Assembly: GCA_964544395.1 (NCBI GenBank)
Contig: CAZJAO010000004.1
Coordinates: 1-47,204, forward strand
DNA length: 47,204 bases
Reading direction: 5' to 3'
Source: JAKLIN01 sp964544395
Lineage (GTDB): Archaea; Nanobdellota; Nanobdellia; Pacearchaeales; GW2011-AR1
Each line of letters begins with the position of its first letter. The first letter of the stretch is position 1. Position numbers and translations under genes: made by a program. A model generated the notes under the pieces. That model searched no databases. It had not been told where the DNA came from and worked only from the letters and a program-made list of their open reading frames with translations. Shown here one piece after another: positions 30,461-38,332 of this stretch.

Positions 30461-30914
30461 TCAAAACAAAAGAGCACAAATAGCAGAGACAACAACATGG
30501 ATAGTTGCGACTTTGATAATTTTCGTTATACTCATAGTCACGCTCTTTATAGCTTCCCTTATGGGACATACAAAAAATCTTCCTCAACCGTTGGGGGCAG
30601 ATATATTTGCAGATAAATCTCTGACCGCATATTTATTGACAAAAGGCACCAATGGGATCCCGATTTATACCACAATTAGTGCCGAAGGGCAATTGAATAG
30701 TTTCAATGGAAATCTTGCCAAGCAGATATTTCTTAATTTCTATAGCGGATTTTATCGTGATAGACTATATTTGGGGGTTCTTGGACAGGATAACGATTAT
30801 TTTAACTCCGGAGCAATTTCTCATAAAGTATTTGAGCCAGGATTTGTTTTCTATTCGATTAATGTAGGCAATAATAAATTTGTTCAATTTACAGCATTAC
30901 CATGGCCACAATAA
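30453..30914 (+). CDS. Pilin-like protein (153 aa)
   Basis: The N-terminus MFNQNKRAQIAETTTWIV has a KRA-type cleavage site with Glu at about +4, followed by a hydrophobic helix (about 16-38). The ectodomain has alternating short strands and helices (KQIFLNFYSGFYRDRLYLGVL) and no Cys. It overlaps the amidase-pilin by 8 nt and the following pilin by 13 nt, so it belongs to the same translation-coupled unit. Family not recognised beyond the pilin-type N-terminus. Confidence 0.75.
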   Translation: MFNQNKRAQIAETTTWIVATLIIFVILIVTLFIASLMGHTKNLPQPLGADIFADKSLTAYLLTKGTNGIPIYTTISAEGQLNSFNGNLAKQIFLNFYSGFYRDRLYLGVLGQDNDYFNSGAISHKVFEPGFVFYSINVGNNKFVQFTALPWPQ

Positions 30915-31255
30915 ACAAAAGAGGAGATGTTTCAATAACAATATTAGTAATTGGAGTTTTTGCTATCTGCACAATTGCAATTGTAACTTTTCTTCTATAT
31001 AATCAAACAATTCAGACAGGTTTTGTTAATGTTGGTGTTTTTGAAAATTTGTCAGCACAAGTAGAAAATTATTATTTCTATATTAATTCGGGATTATCTC
31101 CGCAACAAGCTGCAAATGATATTGGTGCACAATTGCAAGGCAATCAATTAATTTTTAATACCGAACAAAAAGGAGATCCTGGTGTTTTTGGATTTATAAG
31201 CAGCAATTCTAATACGATTGTCTCGGTGAAATACATATACGATCTAAGTAAATAA
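30902..31255 (+). CDS. Pilin-like protein (117 aa)
   Basis: The protein starts MATINKRGDVSITILVIG: NKRG is followed by a hydrophobic helix (about 10-33), and the ectodomain is short with a helix (ENLSAQVENYYFYINSGLSPQQAANDIG) and a beta-rich end. It overlaps the previous gene by 13 nt. No Cys. Inferred minor pilin; family unknown. Confidence 0.72.
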   Translation: MATINKRGDVSITILVIGVFAICTIAIVTFLLYNQTIQTGFVNVGVFENLSAQVENYYFYINSGLSPQQAANDIGAQLQGNQLIFNTEQKGDPGVFGFISSNSNTIVSVKYIYDLSK

Positions 31256-31289
31256 AAAGTTTTATAAACAAATTAAACTTAATCAAAGA

Positions 31290-31742
31290 ATGAATAAGAG
31301 AGGTCAAGAATTAAGCACCAGCACGATAATTCTCATTATTTTAGGTGTAATAATTCTTGTAGTTCTTGTTATCGGTTTCACAATAGGCTGGAACAAAATT
31401 ATTCCTTATGTTTCTCAAAGCAATATAAATACTGTTTCGACACAATGCCTTTCTGCATGTTCTACAGCAAGTGTTTACGATTTTTGCTCGAGAACATTTG
31501 ACTTAAATTCTGGTACTACTACAATCAGAAACTCAACATGCAATTATCTCGCTCAAAAGCAGACTCAATATGGAATAACTCCATGCACCGCGATTCCATG
31601 TAGCAATATTCTCTTCTTTGATAATACCAACAAGCAGTATAAAACAATTGCTGATTTGAGCAACAGCCAGTGCGCAGCCAATTCTGGAAAGACACTTCAG
31701 GTTTTGATTGGAGATACTGTACAGAGCATTACCTGCCCATAA
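31290..31742 (+). CDS. Pilin-like protein with Cys-rich ectodomain (150 aa)
   Basis: NKRGQELSTSTIILIILG resembles class III-type archaeal prepilins (G followed by Q, then a hydrophobic helix at about 12-33). The ectodomain has eight Cys in pairs (TQCLSACSTASVYDFC, STCNYL, TPCTAIPC, SQC, TCP). A TATA-like TTTATAAAC lies about 30 nt before the start, so it may have its own promoter and be made at a different level from its neighbours. It could be the major pilin by this separate promoter, but that is a guess. Confidence 0.75.
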   Translation: MNKRGQELSTSTIILIILGVIILVVLVIGFTIGWNKIIPYVSQSNINTVSTQCLSACSTASVYDFCSRTFDLNSGTTTIRNSTCNYLAQKQTQYGITPCTAIPCSNILFFDNTNKQYKTIADLSNSQCAANSGKTLQVLIGDTVQSITCP

Positions 31743-31755
31743 ACATAATTCTAAA

Positions 31756-31866
31756 ATGTCAGATTATACTTTTCCTGAAAAAAGAAATAAGAGTAAGAAT
31801 AAAAAGAGAGAGAAGAAAAAACATCCCTATAAGGCAGGTGGAAATCGAAGAATCATCAGCAAGTAA
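31756..31866 (+). CDS. Very basic small protein (36 aa)
   Basis: ATG 31756 opens a frame encoding MSDYTFPEKRNKSKNKK then a Lys/Arg-rich run and GGNRRIISK, ending at 31866. It is placed 13 nt after the previous stop and 27 nt before the prepilin peptidase. An overlapping +1 frame of 69 residues at 31670 is less likely because it begins inside the pilin gene. The basic composition suggests nucleic acid or membrane-surface binding. Such short charged frames can be chance. Confidence 0.4.
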   Translation: MSDYTFPEKRNKSKNKKREKKKHPYKAGGNRRIISK

Positions 31867-31893
31867 TTTAAACAAATAACTGCTGATTCTTTT

Positions 31894-32739
31894 ATGATTG
31901 AGGTGATTTTCCTTTTAGCACTTGCATTTATCTGGATTTTATTTGCAGCAATATCTGATGTAAGAACAACTGAAATTCCCAACTGGCTAAATTTTTCTTT
32001 GATAATCTTTGCTTTGGGTTTTAGATTTTTCTATTCTTTATTTTCTGCAGGAAATTTCAGTTTTTTTTATCAAGGGCTGATTGGGACAGCAATTTTCTTT
32101 GCTCTTGGAACTGGATTATACTACGGCCGGGCATTTGCAGGTGGAGATGCAAAACTCATGATTGCTCTTGGTCCAATACTGTCTTTTTCAACCAATTTTT
32201 TAACGAATCTTGAAATTGCAATCTCTTTCTTATTTTTATTTTTAGTTTCAGGTTCTGCTTATAGCATTTTGGCAAGCACTTATTTTGCATTCAAGAATCA
32301 TAAAAATTTCAAGAAGGAGTTTAAAAATGCTTACAGGACGAATTTGAAATTTACTATCATTATAATGGCTCTGGGAATATTGATAATGGTTGGGGGAATT
32401 ATTTTTAATGGATTGCTATTATATTTGGGAATCATAATTTTCATTCTTCCTTTACTATATCTTTATACAAAATCGGTTGATGAAACGATGAGAAAGAGAA
32501 TAAGCCCTAAAGATTTAATGGAAGGGGATTGGCTATATCGCGATGTGAAGGTGGGAAATAAATCTATAAAAGCAAATTGGGGCGGTCTGACTCAAGAAGA
32601 CATCAATCTTCTTAAAAAGAAAAACGAATATGTTTTGATAAAAAAAGGAATAGCTTTCGGACCGGTTTTTCTTATTGGCTTTCTCCTACTGATTTATTTT
32701 TATTTGATTAATACCGGTTTATGGAATTCTCTTTGGTAA
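31894..32739 (+). CDS. Prepilin peptidase (A24/FlaK-PibD-type)
   Basis: This 281-residue membrane aspartyl protease processes pilin-type signal peptides. It has the two catalytic Asp motifs: SDVRTTEIPN (D22) and FAGGDAKLM (D85, GGD in place of GxGD). Helices at about 3-20, 32-50, 60-78, 100-125, 146-170, 176-192 and 253-275 fit the family; the C-terminal part (about 195-250) is a cytosolic insert seen in archaeal PibD/FlaK-like enzymes. It closes the appendage cluster, in line with KRG-type sites upstream. Its last 21 nt overlap the convergent HIT gene. Confidence 0.92.
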   Translation: MIEVIFLLALAFIWILFAAISDVRTTEIPNWLNFSLIIFALGFRFFYSLFSAGNFSFFYQGLIGTAIFFALGTGLYYGRAFAGGDAKLMIALGPILSFSTNFLTNLEIAISFLFLFLVSGSAYSILASTYFAFKNHKNFKKEFKNAYRTNLKFTIIIMALGILIMVGGIIFNGLLLYLGIIIFILPLLYLYTKSVDETMRKRISPKDLMEGDWLYRDVKVGNKSIKANWGGLTQEDINLLKKKNEYVLIKKGIAFGPVFLIGFLLLIYFYLINTGLWNSLW

Positions 32740-33330
32740 CCAAGATACTTTTTCCTTTAAGACTTTTGGTTTTGAAACTCTTTCCTTCCTGATTTTTTCT
32801 TTCTTTATTTCTTTCGGCTCTTTGAGAATTTTTGTTACTTCTTCAAGTTCTTCCTTTGATGCTCTGTATTTTTTTGAGTTAATGCTTTCATCTTTGTAAA
32901 CCGGAATCAGATTTATTATTCCATGCCCTCCAAAGTCAACTGAAGCAATCTCCACATCTTTCGGTTTTAATCTTTCCTTTATTTTTTCCGCAACCGATTT
33001 TGCAAACGAAGGAATATTCTCTGGAAATTCTTCAAATGGAAGATGTTTTTTTGAAAGAATAAGAGCGTGCCCTCTTGATACTGGATTTATCTCCAAAATT
33101 GCCATTGCAGAATCACTTTCATCTATTTTGTAGCTTTGCACTTTATCTGCTGCAATTGAACAAAAAAGGCATTCATTAGGGGGATTGGATTTTTCCAAGA
33201 ATTGTTCCAATTGTTCATCGCCCATAGACATTATTTGCCTTTTCAGAATATCGGCCTTGTCTTTTGGAAAATTTGTTTCTATGTTACTGAGAAGTTGCTT
33301 CTTTATCTTTTCTGCTTCATGTGAATCCAT
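32719..33330 (-). CDS. HIT-like protein with altered histidine triad
   Basis: This 203-residue protein has an N-terminal helical part, then a HIT domain: ECLFCSIAA, SAMAILEINPVSRGHALIL, and the end GGHGIINLIPVYKDE. The HxHxH triad reads HGIIN, keeping only the first His, so nucleotidyl hydrolase/transferase activity by the standard mechanism is doubtful. A Lys/Glu-rich C-terminal tail of about 45 residues follows. The start at 33330 is chosen over the TTG at 33384, which would overlap the aEF-1beta gene. It lies downstream of aEF-1beta and probably shares its transcript. Function uncertain. Confidence 0.75.
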   Translation of the reverse strand: MDSHEAEKIKKQLLSNIETNFPKDKADILKRQIMSMGDEQLEQFLEKSNPPNECLFCSIAADKVQSYKIDESDSAMAILEINPVSRGHALILSKKHLPFEEFPENIPSFAKSVAEKIKERLKPKDVEIASVDFGGHGIINLIPVYKDESINSKKYRASKEELEEVTKILKEPKEIKKEKIRKERVSKPKVLKEKVSWLPKRIP

Positions 33331-33376
33331 CTTAATAGAATGAGAACTTATTTTATAATTATTTAGATTTATGTGA

Positions 33377-33649
33377 TTATCCAATTGCTCTTCTTATGTC
33401 TGTTACTTCTGCAGATTTAACCTCTGCAATTTGTCCCATTTTTGCCTCTATTTCATCCAAATCTTTTTCTTCGGGCCACTCAAATGATGCGATTACCGCT
33501 TTCAAGCCAAATGCAATTGGCTCTTCTGCAAAATGAGGGTTTATTCCCTTATCTTTATCAATGAGCATCTTCGCCTTATTTTCTATTTCCTTTAGATTTG
33601 ATGAAGGAGATTCCGGCATTATCTTCATTCTTACTGAAACTGTTCCCAT
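33377..33649 (-). CDS. Translation elongation factor aEF-1beta
   Basis: This 90-residue protein matches the C-terminal catalytic domain that archaeal EF-1beta consists of: MGTVSVRMKIMPESP, PIAFGLKAVIASFEWPEE and IEAKMGQIAEVKSAEVTDIRR. It is the nucleotide exchange factor for EF-1alpha, promoting GDP release. Length is typical. The family motif G-L-K-A-x-x-x-x-x and the terminal VTDIRRAIG fit. A TATA-like TTTATAAA about 26 nt upstream on the minus strand supports leaderless initiation. It is divergent from the RPA gene. Confidence 0.94.
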   Translation of the reverse strand: MGTVSVRMKIMPESPSSNLKEIENKAKMLIDKDKGINPHFAEEPIAFGLKAVIASFEWPEEKDLDEIEAKMGQIAEVKSAEVTDIRRAIG

Positions 33650-33728
33650 ACTCTTTTGGAGAACATGGTTTTTATAAACCTTTTCAAACCGAGGGGCACC
33701 ATGTTTCCCTTTACGCTAACCCCTCCTT

Positions 33729-33746
33729 TAAGTATCACAATACTTA
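33729..33746. promoter_or_regulatory. Inverted repeat before the RPA gene
   Basis: TAAGTAT-CACA-ATACTTA, perfect 7-bp arms with a 4-nt loop, lies 27 nt upstream of the ATG at 33773, overlapping the expected TATA position. It could be an operator or a terminator of nothing upstream (no gene reads into it). Confidence 0.4.
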
Positions 33747-33772
33747 AAAAATAAAATTTTCTTTTGTATCCT

Positions 33773-34726
33773 ATGATAGGAAATTACGAGAACATAGTTG
33801 AAAGAATATCCCGTTCTTCGGGTGTTGCAAAAGAGGAGATAGAAAGGAGAGTTGAAGCCAAGAGAGCAAAATTATCCGGATTGATTAGCAAGGAAGGAGC
33901 AGCACAAGTTATCGCTGCTGAACTAGGGATTTCTTTTGATAATGAAAAGCTCAAAATTGGAGAACTTCTTCCTGGAATGAGGAAAGTAAATGTTATAGGA
34001 AAAGTCATCAATAGATTTCCCGTCAGGACTTTTGTGAGAAATGGAAAAGAAAGTAAAGTTGCAAATATTGTCATTGCTGATGAGACTTCAAATATCAAAG
34101 TAGTTTTTTGGGATGTGAATCATATTGCATTAATTGAGAGAGATGAAATTGTCGAAGGAAGAGTAATAGAAATCGGGAATGGAAGCATGAGAGATAATGA
34201 AGTTCATCTTGGAAGTTTCTCAGACGTCAAAATCATAAATGACGAAATGAAAGGAGTAATTGTTGAAGGAAAGATTTCCAAAGAAAAGAAAATTATTGAA
34301 GTAAAAAATTCTGACAGCGCAAAACTAAGAGCCTTTATTGTTCAGTCCTTCGGACCTAGAACTTTTGATATTTGTCCCGAATGCCGAAAGAAGGTTATTC
34401 AAGAAGCAGATGGCTTTTTATGCGAACAGCATGGAAGAGTTGTTCCCCAAAGAAGGGCTCTGATTAATCTTGTTTTGGATGATGGAACAGAAACGATAAG
34501 GGCAGTTGTATTCTCAAACAATTTTCCCATGCTTGGAATTTTAGACTGGGAAAAAAGCGATGAAGAAAAAATCTTTTTGCAGAGGCAAGAATTGCTTGGA
34601 AAGGAAATGCTTTTCTTCGGGGATATAAGAACCAATAAATTTTTTAATAATCTTGAATTGAATATTGATAAAATAGAGGAGATAGACTTAGACAATCTTA
34701 TTCAAGATTTAGAAAAGAAGAACTAA
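33773..34726 (+). CDS. Replication protein A-like ssDNA-binding protein
   Basis: This 317-residue protein has OB folds around 65-165 (VNVIGKVINRFPVRTF; VANIVIADETSNIKVVFWD) and about 230-310, separated by a linker. A zinc-finger-like element CPECRKKV ... CEQHG lies near 206-225, as in archaeal RPA large-subunit proteins. It binds ssDNA in replication and recombination. ATG 33773 is chosen over TTG 33764 since it begins the N-terminal helix. It precedes the YdjM-like gene by 4 nt, and RadA follows, so a recombination unit is likely. Confidence 0.85.
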   Translation: MIGNYENIVERISRSSGVAKEEIERRVEAKRAKLSGLISKEGAAQVIAAELGISFDNEKLKIGELLPGMRKVNVIGKVINRFPVRTFVRNGKESKVANIVIADETSNIKVVFWDVNHIALIERDEIVEGRVIEIGNGSMRDNEVHLGSFSDVKIINDEMKGVIVEGKISKEKKIIEVKNSDSAKLRAFIVQSFGPRTFDICPECRKKVIQEADGFLCEQHGRVVPQRRALINLVLDDGTETIRAVVFSNNFPMLGILDWEKSDEEKIFLQRQELLGKEMLFFGDIRTNKFFNNLELNIDKIEEIDLDNLIQDLEKKN

Positions 34727-34730
34727 TGAA

Positions 34731-35189
34731 ATGCTCATAAGAACACATTTAGTCATAACTGCTCTTTTTGTATTAATCTTCCTCTCTTCTGTGCAAAATA
34801 AAATAGTTTTTGTTATTGTAACTTTGATTGCTGCAGTTTTGCCAGATATAGATTCTGATTCTTCAATTATTGGAAAGAGAAAGATTTTCAGGCCCATTCA
34901 ATTTCTTTTCGGGCATAGGGGATTCTTGCATAGTTTTACTTTCCTTCTCTTATTTACTTTCTTTTTTGTCCTGTTTATTCCGGTGATTGCATTTCCTCTT
35001 TTCTTAGGATACAGCCTGCATTTATTTGCAGACAGCTTTACTATTCAAGGAATCAGGCCCTTCTATCCTCTGAGGAAGACTTATGCGGGGAAATTCAAAA
35101 CAGGCGGAAAAATTGACCTCATGCTTTTCATTTCAGTTTTAATTATTGATTTGTTTGTTCTTTCCACGAAAGTTTTGAATATATTCTAA
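34731..35189 (+). CDS. YdjM-like membrane-bound putative metal-dependent hydrolase
   Basis: This 152-residue membrane protein has four hydrophobic helices and the family signature motifs: RTHLVIT, LPDIDSDSS, GHRGFLHS, and GYSLHLFADSFT. The His and Asp residues in these motifs may bind metal. The family (YdjM/DUF457) is regulated by LexA in E. coli, but its substrate is unknown. It is 4 nt downstream of the RPA gene and 53 bp before RadA. A role in DNA damage response is inferred only from context. Confidence 0.85.
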   Translation: MLIRTHLVITALFVLIFLSSVQNKIVFVIVTLIAAVLPDIDSDSSIIGKRKIFRPIQFLFGHRGFLHSFTFLLLFTFFFVLFIPVIAFPLFLGYSLHLFADSFTIQGIRPFYPLRKTYAGKFKTGGKIDLMLFISVLIIDLFVLSTKVLNIF

Positions 35190-35211
35190 GATATATCTGC
35201 TAACCAAATAA

Positions 35212-35220
35212 TCTTTATAA
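35212..35220 (+). promoter_or_regulatory. TATA box for radA
   Basis: CTTTATAAAG-like sequence centred about 26 nt before ATG 35243, so the transcript is probably leaderless. Confidence 0.5.
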
Positions 35221-35242
35221 AGCGCTTATAGTTTTAGACTTC

Positions 35243-36274
35243 ATGGATGAAGAAGAAGTGGTGGAGAGACTTGCTGAAGATATTGAAGAAAATGGAGAAA
35301 AGAAAAAAAAGAAGAATGATGATAAGGAACCTCAATTAACTGATTTGCCTGGAATCGGTCCTGCTGTTGCAGCAAAGCTTGAATCTGCCGGGGTTTATGA
35401 TATGATGTCTCTTGCTGTAATGAATCCTACTGAATTGGGAGATCTGTCTGGAATAAGTCCCGCTGTTGCGAGAAAAGCGATTCAAGCTGCAAGAAAAATG
35501 CTCAATCTTGGTTTCATGAGCGGAACTGAATATGCAGAAAAGAGAAGTTCTGTGAATTATATTACAACTGGAAGCAAGAATCTTAATGATCTTCTAGGTG
35601 GAAGAGGGATAGAGAGCAGGTCCATTACAGAAGCATTCGGGGCATTTGGAAGCGGTAAGACTCAACTTGGATTGACTCTTGCAGTAAATGTGCAATTGCC
35701 TCCGGAAAAGGGCGGCGTGAATGGCAAGTGCGTTTTTATTGATACTGAGGGAACTTTTAGGCCTGCAAGAATAAAACAGATTGCAGAAGGCATTGGAGCG
35801 AATCCAGATAGTGTCCTGAAAAATATTTTAGTTGCAAGAGCTTTCAACTCTGATCATCAGATTCTTCTCCTTGATAGAATTACTGAAATGATAAAAGAAG
35901 GCGAGCCGATTAAATTAATGATTATTGATTCTCTGACTGCACATTTTAGAGCTGAATATTCCGGAAGAGGACAGCTTGCGGACAGGCAGCAAAAATTAAA
36001 CAGATATATTCACAATTTGATGAAACTTGCAGAACAACATAATCTTGCAGTTTATGTAACGAATCAGGTTATGTCAAATCCCGCACAGATGTTTGGAGAC
36101 CCAACTGTTGCAATCGGCGGAAATATTGTTGGACATGCTTCAACTTATAGAATGTATCTTAGAAGAGGAAAGCAAGGTTCAAGAGTTGCAAAGTTAATTG
36201 ATTCTCCTAATTTGCCGGATAATGAAACTGTGTACTATGTTACAGAAGCAGGCGTAAGGGACGAGGAAAAATAA
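35243..36274 (+). CDS. radA: DNA repair and recombination protein RadA
   Basis: This 343-residue recombinase has an acidic start, a helix-hairpin-helix N-terminal domain (LPGIGPAVAAKLESAGVYD, then LSGISPAVARKAI), the FxxA-type linker, Walker A GAFGSGKT (about 134-141), Walker B LMIIDSLTA, and the L2 region VYVTNQVMSNPAQMFGD. No intein is present. The GAFGSGKT form is a small change from the usual GEFGSGKT. The stop codon's last base is directly followed by the 3' end of a tRNA-Arg gene on the other strand. Confidence 0.96.
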   Translation: MDEEEVVERLAEDIEENGEKKKKKNDDKEPQLTDLPGIGPAVAAKLESAGVYDMMSLAVMNPTELGDLSGISPAVARKAIQAARKMLNLGFMSGTEYAEKRSSVNYITTGSKNLNDLLGGRGIESRSITEAFGAFGSGKTQLGLTLAVNVQLPPEKGGVNGKCVFIDTEGTFRPARIKQIAEGIGANPDSVLKNILVARAFNSDHQILLLDRITEMIKEGEPIKLMIIDSLTAHFRAEYSGRGQLADRQQKLNRYIHNLMKLAEQHNLAVYVTNQVMSNPAQMFGDPTVAIGGNIVGHASTYRMYLRRGKQGSRVAKLIDSPNLPDNETVYYVTEAGVRDEEK

Positions 36275-36346
36275 TACCCTTACGAGGACTCGAACCCCGA
36301 TTACAACCTCCGCAAGGTCGCGTTCTATCCATTGAACTATAAGGGC
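36275..36346 (-). tRNA. tRNA-Arg (anticodon GCG)
   Basis: A 72-nt cloverleaf is readable on the minus strand. The acceptor is GCCCTTA paired with TAAGGGT (G1-U72 wobble) and discriminator A. The D-arm is GTTC/GAAC. The anticodon stem is CGACC/GGTTG with loop TTGCGGA (GCG), and the T-arm is CGGGG/CCTCG with TTCGAGT. U8 and the T-loop pattern are normal. No intron. It abuts the radA stop codon with no spacer. Confidence 0.93.
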
Positions 36347-36416
36347 TAATAATCAATTATATAAGACGGGGTTTTTAAGTTATTTTATACAAGAACAGTT
36401 ACGGAATTTCTAAAAA

Positions 36417-36980
36417 TTATTTTCCTTTCCGATAATGCACCGATTCTTCTGGTTTTGTATAAGAGTTTATTTCTTCTGAAGAAAACCAGAATTCAATTTC
36501 TTTTGGCGCATCATCTTTATTGTCCGTTGTATGAATTATTGTTAAGTTTGGCCGATTGGATTTATTTGCTAATTCAAAAGTATCATGTGAGAAATCTCCC
36601 CGGATAGTTCCTGGAGGGGCTTCATCAATATTAGTGGGGCCTGTTAGTTTCTTTACAGTGTGAACCGCATTATGGCCTTCAAGGACTATTGCGATTATTG
36701 GAGAAATCTGCATATCTTCAATCAAACTTTCCACAATTCCTCCCCCAACTTTTATTGGGTCTGTATCACTTGGGAGATTTAGTTTTTTCTTGTAAAGTTC
36801 CCCTTTATCTTTTAACCATTTTTCATCCTTAAAATAATGCTTTTCCAAGATTTCTCTTTGAGCTCTAATCATTTTAATTGCGACAATCTTCATTCCGACT
36901 TTTTCAAATCTCTGTATTATTTCACCGACAATACCCCTTAGTATACCATCTGGTTTTATCAGCACCAATGTTCTTTCCAT
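36417..36980 (-). CDS. ndk: Nucleoside diphosphate kinase
   Basis: This 187-residue enzyme transfers phosphate between NTPs and NDPs. It has RTLVLIKPDGILRG, the catalytic His150 in NLTIIHTTDN, and G-x-x-x-G-x-IRGDF. An extra segment (about residues 52-77) and the longer C-terminus bring it to 187 rather than the usual 150 residues, a lineage insertion. The active-site histidine context IIHTTD replaces IIHGSD, a mild change. A TATA-like CTTATAAATA on the minus strand lies 26 nt upstream. Confidence 0.93.
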   Translation of the reverse strand: MERTLVLIKPDGILRGIVGEIIQRFEKVGMKIVAIKMIRAQREILEKHYFKDEKWLKDKGELYKKKLNLPSDTDPIKVGGGIVESLIEDMQISPIIAIVLEGHNAVHTVKKLTGPTNIDEAPPGTIRGDFSHDTFELANKSNRPNLTIIHTTDNKDDAPKEIEFWFSSEEINSYTKPEESVHYRKGK

Positions 36981-37117
36981 TTTAGAATTCTGGAAATCTT
37001 ATTTATAAGTTTTTATATAAAATTATTTAAAACAATTTTCTTTTTGCCTGTTATGAAAAATAGGAAATTTTTCTATGTCCTCGTTTCACTGCGGATACCA
37101 AACAGGAGTTTTGCATA

Positions 37118-38332
37118 ATGGAAATCATTGCGGATTTACAGATTCATTCACGATTTGCAAGAGCTACTTCAAAAGACATTACATTTGATAAGCTGGAAGA
37201 GTATGCAAGAATCAAGGGAATAAATCTTCTTGGAACTGGTGATTTTCAGCATCCGAAATGGAATATAGAAATTAAAGAGAAATTGAAAGAAGATGATAAG
37301 GGAATTTTATGGAGTGCAACAGGATTTCCTTTTATCTGGCAAACTGAAGTAAGCCTGATGTTTTCCAAAGGTGGAAAAAGAAGGGCAGTCCACCTGCTGA
37401 TTTTTGCTCCTAATACTGAAATTGCTGATAGAATTGTTTCTTATCTTGGAAGCAAGGGACGTTTGGATTATGATGGAAGACCCATTTTTGGAATAACTGG
37501 AGAATTGCTAGTCAAAGAGTTAAAAGAGATAAGTGAAAAAATTGAAATCATTCCTGCTCATTGCATGACTCCTTGGTTTGGATTATACGGAAGCGATTCG
37601 GGTTTTGATTCTATTGAAGAGTGCTTTGGCGAGCAAGCAAAAAATATTCATGCTATTGAATCTGGAATGAGTGCGGACCCTGCAATGCTCTGGAGATTCA
37701 AAGAGAAGGTGAATGTTGTGAGCTTTTCTGATGCACATTCCTTTTGGCCTTGGCGTATTGGAAGAGAATGCACTATTTTTGAATTTGATGAATTGAGTTA
37801 TGATAATATAATGAAGGCGATTATAACCGGCAATGGTTTAAAGGGGACAATTGAAACCCCTCCTGAATATGGCAAGTATCATTATGATGGGCACAGGAAT
37901 TGCAATTTTTCATGTTCTCCAGCGGAGACAAAAAAGCTTAATGGCATCTGTCCAATTTGCGGAAAGAAATTAACAATTGGCGTTGATTACCGAGTTGAGC
38001 AAATTGCAAAAGAGGAAGCAGGATTTATTCCTCCTAATTCTAGGTCTTATTACAAATTGATCCCTCTTCATGAATTAATTGCTTTTTCATACAAAACAAC
38101 GATGGCATCAAAAAAGGCCTGGACAATTTATAATGAACTTATTTTAAAATTCAAAAATGAATTCAATATATTACTTAATGTCAAAAAAGAGGATTTGCAT
38201 AGAGAAAAGGTGAATGAAGCTCTGATTGAACTGATTATGCTCGGACGGGAAGGAAAATTGAAAGTCAAACCAGGATATGATGGAGTTTATGGCGAAGTTT
38301 TACTTGCTCCTAAACAGGCGACTTTGATTTAG
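37118..38332 (+). CDS. Endonuclease Q (PHP-domain DNA repair endonuclease)
   Basis: This 404-residue enzyme matches EndoQ, which cuts 5' of deaminated bases such as uracil, hypoxanthine and xanthine. The start is IIADLQIHSRFARATSKDI (EndoQ normally has HIHSRxSxATS). Further motifs are GTGDFQHPKW, IPAHCMTPWFGLYGS, the SFSDAHS metal motif, and a zinc finger NCNFSCSPAE ... CPICGKK (about 265-286). The first His of the HxH metal pair is Gln (Q8). A ribosome-binding AGGAG lies 9 nt before the ATG. It is near RPA and RadA in a repair-rich region. The last 23 nt overlap the convergent Nop10 gene. Confidence 0.9.
   Translation: MEIIADLQIHSRFARATSKDITFDKLEEYARIKGINLLGTGDFQHPKWNIEIKEKLKEDDKGILWSATGFPFIWQTEVSLMFSKGGKRRAVHLLIFAPNTEIADRIVSYLGSKGRLDYDGRPIFGITGELLVKELKEISEKIEIIPAHCMTPWFGLYGSDSGFDSIEECFGEQAKNIHAIESGMSADPAMLWRFKEKVNVVSFSDAHSFWPWRIGRECTIFEFDELSYDNIMKAIITGNGLKGTIETPPEYGKYHYDGHRNCNFSCSPAETKKLNGICPICGKKLTIGVDYRVEQIAKEEAGFIPPNSRSYYKLIPLHELIAFSYKTTMASKKAWTIYNELILKFKNEFNILLNVKKEDLHREKVNEALIELIMLGREGKLKVKPGYDGVYGEVLLAPKQATLI

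Noticed and set aside
27132..31742. Classical archaellum operon (FlaB, FlaF, FlaG, FlaH)
   Set aside because: No FlaH-type ATPase and no repeated flagellin sequence was found; the subunits are diverse short proteins, so I call it an archaellum-like or pilus-like system only.
31670..31879. 69-residue plus-strand frame beginning inside the last pilin gene
   Set aside because: It starts within a coding sequence in another frame and has no motif; the 36-residue frame at 31756 fits the spacing better, though also uncertain.
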